The translations under genes and the position numbers were made by a program. From assembly GCA_037043015.1 (NCBI GenBank), contig CM073326.1:5925845-5989844 (forward strand): DNA of 64,000 bases, given 5' to 3'. The notes beneath the pieces are model-generated. The model did not search any database. It had not been told where the DNA came from and was given only the letters and a program-made list of their open reading frames with translations. This DNA is from Bryum argenteum. Lineage: Eukaryota; Streptophyta; Bryopsida; Bryales; Bryaceae. Numbering within the stretch: the first letter of the stretch is position 1; every line of letters begins with the position of its first letter. Positions 36,149 through 46,635 of the stretch are shown piece by piece.

Positions 36149-36439
36149 CTGTATTGGAAAGATTAGAAGAGGATTAGATTAGAACAGTGTAATTTTATCA
36201 ATGTAATTTTATTCCATAAATATACAAATCTACATATATGTAGATTCTCCTAATATTTATTGTCTCATTCAACCCCATGTAAGAAAAGGTGGATTACTAA
36301 AAATATCACCTTACATTCACCTTTTACCCCAAAAAAAATGCATTCACTTTTGTCAAAAATTTGTTACGAAATGTAATTCTACATGAGTAACATTTAATCC
36401 AATAACAATGCATGTCCAATTGCAATGGGTCCCACAAAA

Positions 36440-36645
36440 TTGAGTTCCCAAAGAAATTGAGGAAGTTCTCACAACGTTGTAAAAACACCTTCCAAAACGT
36501 TGTTTTGCTCCACCCTCCTCCTAGCACTTGTAGAACCGTTGTAAAAACAACGATTGAGAGGCTCTCCACTTGCTCCCATTCTTTGTACAAAACAACGTTG
36601 TAACAACGTCTGTGGCGTTGTAAATGGGGGTCTTTCCTAGTAGTG
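36440..36645. repeat. CACTA right end with subterminal ACAACGTT repeats
   Basis: The core ACAACG or CGTTGT occurs repeatedly in both orientations from about 36472 to 36621, before the terminal TCCTAGTAGTG. It mirrors the left end. Confidence 0.7.
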
Positions 36646-36648
36646 TTA

Positions 36649-39574
36649 TGATTCACTCTGGTGCAATTCATTGTGGAGTCATTCTATTGATGTGCTTCCA
36701 CTTCTGGAGTAGCTGAAATGTATTCCGGATTGAGTAGGATAAGAAACTGGCCATTGAACTCTCGCCAGAGAACTCAATTCCTTCGCATGCTTTTCCAAGT
36801 GGGCCACTATTGTGTTCACTCTTTAGTAAGTACTGCACATCGATTCACCTTTAGACTCCATTCAGTATACTTCTGATTCACATTATTCGCATGTATCTGA
36901 TGTGAGATGGAAACTTTCTCACTCGCTCAATTGTGATGTTTGTTTGATTCAACAAGATTGAGATTCTGATTCAGTTGGGCCGCAGATCGTTTCAGAACTG
37001 GCGCTTGGGGCATCCCACGAAGGAAATAGTTAGGTCTCAAGAAATGCAGGAGTGCAGTACATGGAGTAATACAGCACATATAACTTGGGGAGTTTTACAA
37101 TAGTGAAAGTGGAGTGGGCGAATGCAATGGAAATATCAACCCCTGAAATCTGATGATCTGCACAGGCTTCAAGTCCTCTGATTAATCTTGGTCCCTTCAA
37201 ATGCATGCATTTTTCTTTATTTTTTATTTTGATTGTTCATTGATCCCAACGGAGCGTGAAGTGAAGCTCATGGCAATTTTGCATTTGTGAATGCATGCAC
37301 TTACACGGTAGGATGAAGAACAATAGTGGGCTCGTCGAAAGCAAGTTTTCTTTTTTTATTCTTTTTTTTCTTGAAAACGGGCCTATGTAATTAAGTTTTT
37401 ACATGTAAATTGTAAAGTATTTCTTTAAGTTTGAAAAGAACTGTGAGGGTAAGAATTATGAGGACATGTACGTAACTCACCTACAAATAAATATGTGGAG
37501 TGCCTCATGTCAAATATTTAAAATTGACTTCCAGTAATGGTGTTTTTGGCCCCAAAACATCACTTTTCCATTGAAGAGCAAGAAAATTTACTTTTTCTTC
37601 AACTTTGATTATTATAGAAGCACAAATGTTGAGAATTCCAAACCTAAGATTTGGCATACATGTACATGTATAAGCTAGGGACTAGATCTGACCATCACAT
37701 CTCTCAAACCATAATTACAAAAGGGCAATTTTATGGGTTTTGACTTTTTCTTTTCTTTTTTTTTTATAATTTTTTAGGCCACTCGCCTTTATGGTTAACT
37801 ACTTTGTGTTAAACATGTAAACGAAGGAAAATAGAGAAGAAACTTAGGGAAGTGTGAATAGAGTGTGTATTTTACCCCTCAATTTTATATGAAATCAGGC
37901 TTCAAAAATAAATATTTCAAACACCTTTTTAATTTCAAGTGGGTAGCTCCAAAATCATTTCGGAACATTTTAGTTCCTAGTGCGTAGCTTTGAAGATTGA
38001 TCATAGACTCAATTTGAAGTTTTAGTTCCTAGTGCGTAGTTTTGAAGATTGATCATAGAATCAATTTGAAGTTGGGCATATCCGCACATGGAACAGTGCA
38101 ACTTTTAGAGCTAGGGCATGATGAATGAACCATGAACCAATCAACAATGAGCTTGCAACCTCTTTCAAGGCTATGTACAATCTCAATTCTTCCTACCACA
38201 ATCCTTCAAAGCACAAGTCACTTTATCCCCAACAGAATCTTATTTAATATTACAAGGTAATTAAATATATGGTGTATGATATTCATTGCTATTTATCAAG
38301 ATATGTAAATGTGGTAAATAAGGTATATATGTATTTTTAATCAACTAATCTGACCCCTCAAAATCCTTGTATTTTAAAGAGCTTCGGAACCAAAGGTTAC
38401 ACAACTCAAATTCGAAAGGCCGGAGAAGTTTCATGTCTATGCATATTGGCTTTTTTTTTAAAGCCTTCCTGTAAGACCCTCTTCAATATTCTTACTGTAA
38501 TTAAGTTATATGGATCCTTTCAACTAAGAACAACGCTGAGCCCGTAGTTGCGACTTGTAATGCGCTCTTGTGCGATGTGATAGGGTGTCATTCTTATGAT
38601 CGACGTGCTTCCACTTCTGATGTAGCTTGAGAGTTCTGGTTAAAGAAGAATGTGAAACTCGGAAGGAGAGAGACTTCTACATATAGAAACGTATTACACA
38701 CTTAGAGTTGCGAGCTTGAGGTTGTAAGATTTACAAACCGCCTATGCTAGAGAGAGAGGGAAGATTTTTACATTCCAGCAATGCCTCAAAACCTTATTTT
38801 CCAAGTTGAAAAAAAAGTACTTGGAAAATAAGGTTTTAAGGCATGATCTCACCGTTTGGATCTTTCATTTTATTCTGTATATGTCATTTTTATCATCAAA
38901 GAGGGGCCTTTGTAGTTGAATTTTGGTATAATTCCATGTGAACGTTCAACATTTCTTTAAGTTTTGTGGGTCAAAATAGCATAGACATGTTCCTAACTTA
39001 CTTCTAAACAATGATTTGAAGAGCCATATTTCAAATTTAGTCTTAAGATTGGTTTTCGGGGCACACAAAAAACATGGAACGCAATTTGCAACATGGGAAA
39101 AAACTTCAACTTTGAATGTTTTGATCTCACAATTGGTAAGGAATTCAGAACTAAGTTTTGGTACACACATACATGAACAAGTTAGGTGTAAGATCTTAGG
39201 GTCACATACTTGAGATTACGTCGAAAGTTAAAAATTTCCATCTTACATTGAAAGAGGGTGGTTTTAAGAAGTATTGGTAGTTTTGGGGGCTTTTGACTTT
39301 AGGAGTTAAGGGGGTATTGTGTTTATGTATGAATTAACCATGTAGCTCTTGTTCCATAACATAATCTGTTGGTTTGCTTATCTGACTGGACTATTGTAAA
39401 TGTTGAGTTGTAAATTGGAATCCAACCGAACAAAGAACATTGAAAGCAAACAGTACGATGGACATAGAGCTCTTAGAGAATAATGAGGTTTTTGGATTAA
39501 AACTATACCTTACAAATCTAACATCATACCTAGACCATATCACATATTTCAACTTGGATGGTGAAGTATGCATA

Positions 39575-39618
<44 letters not shown>

Positions 39619-39745
39619 GGTGTGGCTTGCAATGGAAATATGCACCCCCTTGTTTATAACTTTAAAACAAGAGTTGCTTGCAAGAAATTGCATGCCATTA
39701 TTTCATTTGATCTTTGATAAACTTCAGTATTTTATCACATAGAGC
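36649..39745. other. Intergenic DNA of the tandem unit downstream of copy B
   Basis: This resumes the unit interrupted by the CACTA element and aligns with 7655-10607. There is no supported gene. It contains the hairpin 38783-38842 and a poly-T tract of about 40 bases near 39579-39617. The stretch 39053-39213 has no counterpart in the first unit (about 10048). Frames that span the T tract are low complexity. Confidence 0.65.
38783..38842. repeat. 24-bp inverted repeat (hairpin), paralogue of 9781-9840
   Basis: The arms, about 38783-38806 and 38819-38842, pair with one mismatch around a 12-base A-rich loop. It occupies the same place in the tandem unit as 9781-9840. Confidence 0.75.
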
Positions 39746-39750
39746 AGACT

Positions 39751-40007
39751 AACCCCAATTCCGTTAAAAAGGCATTATTCCAGTAAAATGGCACACCTCA
39801 ACTTTCTGAACTGTAGTTCAAAAACCATGTGATATAACAGAATTTTAAGGTAATATTAGGGAAAATGAGTGATAAATGTGTATAAAGAAGTGATATTAAA
39901 AAAGAAATGTGATATTACAAAATATACCATTTTATGTGAGCACAAATGTAAGATCTAGTGTGACAAAATGACACATGGCATAGTGCCATTTTAACGGAAT
40001 TGGGGTT
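39751..40007. mobile_element. 256-bp MITE family, copy 2 (AGACT duplication)
   Basis: It has the same ends and interior as 10613-10868, flanked by AGACT (39746-39750 and 40008-40012). It sits at the paralogous place, so it was inserted before the units duplicated and is not an independent event. Confidence 0.85.
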
Positions 40008-40112
40008 AGACTTTATTAGCAATTTGAAGTTTTAGTATGTCAATCACATAATCAAAGTTTGACGTGAGAAAGTTTAGAGGTCAACTTAAAAATCCAAAAA
40101 TCTATGTTTTAA

Positions 40113-41971
40113 CCCCTAAAAATCCAAGCGTTTTTTGGTCTTCCAAAACCAAAAACTGCGATTTTCTACCACCTTGTTCGAATTGAGATATGGTCAAAAA
40201 AATTATTGTTTTTCTGTACTTTCAACCGTAAGATCTCAAACCCACCTACTATTTGTACTACCATGTGAAATTTCAACCGTTGGATCTTCACCATTTGTGA
40301 GATCGAAACATTCAAAGTTGATGCAGAAGTTTTTTTGGGCATTGCCTGTGAGACATTGTTTCCATGGAGCAAAGGGAAAATTGAAGATCGTTACCCCAAA
40401 CATACTTCCCATATTTTTTTCCATGTAGATAATCAAGTTCGGTACGCTCATGCAAAATTTTGGGAACTCATTCCATTTGTGTGACCTTCATGCAAATTAT
40501 TTCCTAGAAGAAGGTCTAAAAACAACAATATAGTAAAACATGCATTTCATTCAATATATTTGGTTCAATTTAAAATCCGAACGGTGAGTAGGTGCCTTTA
40601 TCTGTTTGTGAAATTTGAGAAAAAAAAAAATTTGGGAAAATTCCAAAACCTCAAATTTTGACAAATTTTGTAAGAGTTAATTCAGAAATTACTAAAAATT
40701 GTGAAGATTGTTTTTGTAATTTTTGAGGGCTGCCCTTGTGAAATTCACAAACTTTTTGAGTTAGCTCACTTTGGAACTCAAGTAGTGATTTGGTCATGAA
40801 CATATTTCCAAAAAAAAATCTCAAAAAAATACTAAATTTAAACTGCCCCAGTTCGGCTCGCAAAACAAGAATTGTTGTAGAAGACTCAAAAATTGGAATT
40901 TGGCTTTGCAAACTTTACCACGTAAACTTTGCAGTATAGGGAGCACCCATTAAAAAAATTGGGCAAAAATATTACTTTTAACCCCTAAAAATCCAGGAAA
41001 GCCGATTCGGTTTTCTGAGATTTCGGGCAGCTCATTTTAAGCATTTAAACTGATATTTTTGCCTAAGATTTTTATTGGGTGCTCCACATGCAGTAATGTG
41101 TATGTGGTAAAATTTTCAAAGTCAAATTTTAATTTTATAACCTTCATCTAGAAATTTTAGGTTTCAAGTCCAAATCGGGCAGTTTAAAATAATTTTTTTT
41201 AATTTTTTTTTTTTTAGAAATATGTTCATTACCAAATTACTATTCAAATTCCAATGTGTCCGAAGTCAAAAAGTTTACCAATTTTACAAGGGCAGCCTCC
41301 AAAACTTTCAAAAACAATCTTCACAATTTCTAGTAATTTTACAATTTTTCTTTCAAAAATTGCCAAAATTCGAGATTTTGGATTTTTTCCAAGATTTTTT
41401 TCAAAATTCACATTATCATAAATGCACCTTCTCACCGTCGAGATTTTTCTCAAACTAAATATATCATACGTGGTGCTTGTTTTACTATATGGTTGTTTTT
41501 AGACCTTCTTTCATAAAATATTTTACATTAAGGTCAAAAAGTGGAATTGGTCTCTAAAATTTTGCATGAGCATAACCAACTTGAATACCTACATGAAAAA
41601 AAATGAGGGAAAAATATTTGGAATAACAATCATCAAGTTGCCCTTGGCACCATTTAGACAATGCCTCTCACGCAGCGGCAAAAAAAAGTGTTGGTCAAAC
41701 TTTGATTGTTATGATCTCACAAATGAAAAACATCCAACGGTTGAAATTTTGACCAGTCCTTTGTATACAAGTTAGGTACAAGATCTTACGGTTCAAAGTC
41801 TAAAACCAGAAAAAAAAGTTTCTCCATTTCCCCATCTCCCAACGAAGGTGAAAAATGGCAGTTTTTGGTTCTGGAGGTCGAGGAAACCCCTGGATTTTTA
41901 GGGGTTAACCTATTCATCTAGGCTGCCCAAAATAGCAAAAGCCCGATTTGGTCCTCTTGGATCTTTAGGGG
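40113..41971. mobile_element. TTAA-flanked transposon, outer element interrupted by a relative (family 3)
   Basis: TTAA flanks both sides (40109-40112 and 41972-41975). The ends read CCCCTAAAAATCCAAG and TTGGATCTTTAGGGG. The first unit has the single empty TTAA at 10970-10973. A second element of the same family (40982-41904) sits inside with its own TTAA pair. Removing it and one TTAA leaves about 932 bp, close to the size of the inner one. There is no coding frame of note. Confidence 0.85.
40982..41904. mobile_element. Nested TTAA-flanked transposon, 923 bp (family 3, opposite orientation)
   Basis: TTAA lies at 40978-40981 and 41905-41908. The ends read CCCCTAAAAATCCAGG and CCTGGATTTTTAGGGG, a perfect 16-bp inverted repeat. 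The host sequence restored across the joint (ACTTTTAACC then TATTCATCTAGGC) matches the continuous version in the element at 57329-57907. Because it lies in reverse orientation to its host, the pair forms an approximately 900-bp imperfect palindrome. Confidence 0.85.
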
Positions 41972-41975
41972 TTAA

Positions 41976-44138
41976 AGTTTACATTTATTTGAGGTTGGAA
42001 AAATCTAAAAATTTGTCAAAAACAAGAAGAACCTTATGTCCAACTCTAAGCACAAAGATTTTACGTATGGTCATAGCTGTGAATATTAACATATGGCATA
42101 CTTTTAAATATACGAGTTAGGTATTTGATCCTAAGATTGAGTCTTCAAATACATCAATGATTGAATTTTGATATTTCATGATAAAAGAGCAAATTCGAGG
42201 GTTAATTTGAAAACTTTTGTTACTTCATTTTAGAAACTAAAAAGATTAATTTCAACCCCTTCTTCTAGGCTACCCAAAACAACAAAAGCCCATTTCTTGT
42301 TCCTTAGGCCTTTAGAGATTAACCTCTATTTGTCATGGTATGTTTAATTTGAGTCTTAAATTTCAAAGCAAATTGTAAGCGAAAGTAATTTGTTCAATTG
42401 TCGACCATACATTCTTATCCCCTTCAAAAATTAGACTCTACTTGGATCCAATCCTACAAATAACATCAAATTCATCGTTGAATTAAGGAGGCTCAACTCC
42501 TTTAAAAGCATGTATTATTTTAGTTTTCTTGGTATTATTAGTAGAGGAACATTATCCCAATCTAATACCAAACATCTTCTAGTTAAAAAACTTCCAAATA
42601 AAAGTTTGTTGGGCTTTATCATGAGTTTATACTTAAATATACTAGTAAGATCCCCGTCATCCTAGTTTGTTGGGCTTTTTCCTACGTTTATACTCAAATA
42701 TATATTCCTATTCTCAGTCATGAAATACAACACTCTAATTCAAATGATCGGAAACTAAAAGCCATACATTTCAAAAACCTACAAAAAGAATTTGCTTGCA
42801 CTTAAATGCATATCATAAAATCCTATGAACTTGGATAGATTTGTACCTTTTATTGTCTTGATACGAAGCTAATATGAAATACAATCGAACAAACTTTGTC
42901 AAAATCAACTTTTTTGATGTATAAATCATGGCTCTTTAAAGTTTTAGTGCCTCACCAAATAATGTGTTTTTGGCTCACTGTTGATCCCGAATTTCGATGA
43001 GCAGTAGCACTCTAAATAAAGATTCCTTTCGGATTTATTTCTACTTTCCAAAAGTTTGGTGAACTCTATTCAATTTACATAACCTTCTCTAGATTCATAG
43101 GTTGTTCATTAAGTCTTCAGACACAAACATTGCAAGGTTTCCTTAGTATTGGAGAACTTATTACTCTGGAAAAGTAATAGTGTTTCTCTTAGGTTATTGG
43201 TGGCCTTTCTCTATATTAACATATAGTATGTTATTTTAGCCAATCACAACAATTTCCAACTACTGATAATAGAAAATGTATTTCCTAGTGATTTTTGAAG
43301 GTTTTACTCTCTATAATGCATTGTAAAATCAATCATTACTATTTAGAAAAATTTAACCTTATTGTTCTTATTAAGCATTATAATTTTCATGTTTTCTTTT
43401 CAGCAAAATTCCAAAAGAATTACATAAGCATATTTCATAACACATTTAAATTATTCTCCAAACTCGTTTGGCCTTTAGAGAACAAGTACAAAGTCCAAGT
43501 AAATTGTTGTTATACATGCTCACGACTTTTGTCTACCAATCGAGCGCGAAAGCGCAAAATTGGTACGTAGCAGCAAGCCAGTATGAGTCGTGGCTGGGGT
43601 GCTCGGCATGCTACGCAACGTAGGAAGTCAGCCACACGGCAGATTGCCACCCATAAACACGCGCCTCCTATACTTGCCAAAAGCTTTTCACCTCCTTGAA
43701 TTCGACCATGAGCAAGCAATTAAGAGTATTAATCCTAGTAAACACTCTTTGCATGGCTGTTAACATTATGATAACTATATCTCTAGTACTAAAATGAAAA
43801 GTGTCATTAACCTCCTCCGCAAGAGAGCCAACAAAATGTGCTGCAATTACAAAGTTGAGCTGCTGTAGTATAATTGGTAGGCAAAATTGAGTGGCAAGCC
43901 ACTTCAAACTTTAACCACATTCTTCGAGTTGTTGGATTTGTCGGCAATCTAAACATGCACGCCAAATTTCCGCATGTCCCGGAATTTCAAGCCATTTCAT
44001 CTATACAAGCAAAATCCTGAACAAGTGATATGTCACTTTGCATTTTACTGCTTCTTGGTGTTTAAATATGCAATGTCCACTCAGAGGGTATTACTTTGTA
44101 GTCCTATACCACTCTTGTTATGTTCTGTGGGAATATAT
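41976..44138. other. Intergenic DNA of the tandem unit upstream of copy C
   Basis: This aligns with 10974-11353, 11969-12191 and 13141-14693 of the first unit, with the two TTAA elements of that unit absent here. There is no supported gene. Confidence 0.65.
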
Positions 44139-44457
44139 GGTAAGGTGTCCTATAATAGCGCAATTTTCAGCACAGAAAATCTACTGGAATGTTGCGAGTG
44201 CACGCAATTTTGGTGCATGGGGAAAATTAGTAGAAAACTAAAGCAAGTGGAATCATCATTTTTGGACTCTTCTACAGTGAGTAATGAATTTTTAAAGATG
44301 GAAATATAGGTGTTCCTAAAATGGTGCCCTAAAGTGACGCCCTACAATCTTTGCAGAGTGTACATGGTACTATTGTAAGGAGAAGCTATTATGTACGTGA
44401 CAGTGAAGATTACTAGGGCTCCATTTTCGGCACTGCGCCATTTTTGGCTGCTCTACC
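44139..44457 (+). mobile_element. 319-bp MITE with GGTA...TACC ends
   Basis: It is absent from the first unit, where GAATATATTC is continuous at about 14688-14697. Here ATAT lies on both sides of the insert. The ends are GGTAAGG and CTCTACC, and the interior has no coding capacity. Relatives lie in reverse orientation at 34820-34987 (in the CACTA element) and, more decayed, at about 61436-61582. Target duplication is 2 or 4 bp; the superfamily is unassigned. Confidence 0.7.
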
Positions 44458-44750
44458 ATATTCAAGGGTAGGCTGAGCGGACCAACCTGAAAGGATTTGG
44501 TATTCTTTTCATAGCGATGTTGTCTCGAGAGACTTGATTCCCCTTAGGAATCCCACTTTTTGATAACGAACAATTTTCTTCGCTGAAATGGCAATCGATC
44601 GAGATGGGTTGGAGTTGACATAGTGAGCCTCTTTTGAAAAAGTGGCGCTGAAGAAAAGAAGACTTTGACTTTTGACTGAGTCTTGGCTTTCGGCACTAAT
44701 GAAGAGAGTCCAGCTAATGGCAGCTACTAAACAAACAGTGCCAAGGATTT

Positions 44751-45032
44751 CTACTCATTTGATTGCTTCCTTTGTCTGTGAAGCCGTACTGTAATTTGAG
44801 GATGCGAGGCAAGGACCTTGTTTGACTTATTCACATGAGACAGGTGCCACTCACTCGCTCGCTCTAATAATTCTGAATAAAAATATTGGTCCCTGAAAGC
44901 GTAGAATACGTCAACGTGGATTGGAATTAGGCAAGTTCGCAGTTCGACACTTCCCACAATCCCGCCAGCTTCTCGGTCTGTAGGAAGATGCACGCCATAA
45001 AGCTTCAACTCAGGGTCGGAGATGTGTGCCAT
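44751..45032 (-). CDS. Hypothetical 93-aa frame, paralogue of 14984-15265
   Basis: The frame MAHISDPELKLYGVHL.. has two residue changes from the upstream copy. It is antisense to and upstream of TNL copy C. The family is not recognised, and it may be a chance frame preserved only because the unit is young. Confidence 0.3.
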   Translation of the reverse strand: MAHISDPELKLYGVHLPTDREAGGIVGSVELRTCLIPIHVDVFYAFRDQYFYSELLERASEWHLSHVNKSNKVLASHPQITVRLHRQRKQSNE

Positions 45033-46635
45033 TTCAAGTGAACGCTATGTTACTCCGCACCATTGCTCCCAGTACCGACAGTTCACGATATCAGATATAT
45101 GGTAGACTATAGCAGCTACATGGTTGTTGTTGTTTTGAGGAACGTACCACAGCAGCTGCAGAACTCAAGCTAAGGAGTAAGAAACACTGCAAGTCAAAGA
45201 TTTCCTCTTGTGTTTGAGGATGTGAGACGGCGAGAGAGACGAAGAGAAATTCTCGGTAGAAACGTGCTGAAGGTGAGTCGTTTCCTGCTCACTCTTGTCT
45301 CCTGGACGTTCCGAGACTGATTCTTGTCCTCAGCTTCAGATGCCGCAACTACTCCCTTAGGGTTAGGTCATGAACAGGGGCACAAAGTTTTCGAACTTTT
45401 TGTAGCGATATGATCCTGCTGGTTTTTGAAGGACAAATTCGCTGTGGAGAAGCCTCTGGCAACATGTAACCACGGAGGGTAGATTTACCCCTTGTGTTTC
45501 TGCCAGATGCGTGATTACAACCGTGTTTGTACGTCTCTTTCGCTGTCAAGTGAACCTTCGGTTGTGATCATTGTCGAGTATATTTGTGTTTCCCAAATTC
45601 CCTTTGTATAGAAAATTATTTTCAATCAAGCTCTTTGATTTCACTACATCCACCACAAATTTGAAAATGGATCTGAATAGAACTTGATCTGAAAGCGATA
45701 GAAATAAAAATATTGAGGGGATAAGAAGGTCCCCAAACACCTGAGCTATCAGCAGAGGCTCAGCACCCTCTGGGTGTGCGAGGCTCGAAATGTAGAATGC
45801 GTGGTCATGAGGAGAAAATCATAACGGAATTATCGGCAATTGAGCCACGAGTGCTTCCCCGCTGGCTGAAGTTCTTCAGAGTAAAGGAGAGCTTGCAAGA
45901 GTGCGCACGTTTTTCTATTGAGTGTATCAAGTTTGTACCGGATCGTGACTAGTCACTTGGGGTTGCAACGAGCAACGCTCATGGCCTTCAACCAAATGCA
46001 ATCTGCGTGTGTGTTCAACTCTTACAGCCTGCTGCTTCTTGCTATTGTGGAGCGCGAAGTCAAGAGATGAACGTACACTTCTTTTGTTGCATATTTAGAT
46101 TAGTTATTACGTCTCCTTTCTTGGCGACATTTTTATAGTTTGCATGACCCACAAAGACTTGTTGATACTGAAGCAGATAAGTTGGAGTTGCACCTTCCTG
46201 ATTTTGAAGTAGAAAAGCTGAAGGTGTTGCTCTGAAGTCAGTATTTATGTAGTCGGTGGGGAATTTTTGTTGAATTCGTCAAAACTACCACATCTTTTTC
46301 ACAACCTCCTCATTTGGTAGTTGTTGACTAACAAGCTGCCCAGTTGTGATAATTCATGGCGCAATATTGACAAAGTTATATACAAAAACGTGCTTACATG
46401 TATACAACATGGCCTTGGCAGTAGGAGATTGACGCTTAATGGTGAACCTACCCTTTCGAAAGGGGGCAAGTTCTTGACGTCTCCTTAAAGTGCAAGAGGT
46501 TGTAAACCATAGCTTGGGCCGATTGATTTGTAAAATTTTCGCGGAATCCTTAAATGACTGCAAAGGCGTGAAGGATCAGGAGGACCAGGGGCCAGTTTCT
46601 GAGAGAGCTTGAAGGTACTGCGAAGCGCCATCAAT
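45033..46635 (+). promoter_or_regulatory. Upstream region of TNL copy C
   Basis: It aligns with the region upstream of copy B, with small indels. There is no gene. The short frame DTEADKLELHLPDFEVEKLK near 46164-46232 corresponds to that near 16380 and has more changes. Confidence 0.35.

Larger units (their letters stand above)
24361..36645 (-). mobile_element. Complete CACTA (En/Spm) transposon, 12,285 bp, TTA target duplication
   Basis: It begins CACTACAAGGA and ends TCCTAGTAGTG, imperfect inverted ends of about 30 bp sharing CACTAC, CCCCCAT and ACAACG. TTA flanks both sides (24358-24360 and 36646-36648). Behind copy C the uninterrupted site ACCAACTTATGATTCAC lies near 53287, which proves the insertion. 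It carries an unbroken TNP2 transposase on the minus strand and a divergent second gene, so it has what an autonomous element needs. It is oriented here by its transposase. It landed in the decayed module behind TNL copy B, not in an exon of the receptor. Confidence 0.95.

Noticed and set aside
40109-40125. CCCCTAAA/TTTAGGGG at TTAA-element ends as interstitial telomere repeats
   Set aside because: The plant telomere unit TTTAGGG occurs only once per end and is never tandem. The positions coincide with transposon borders.
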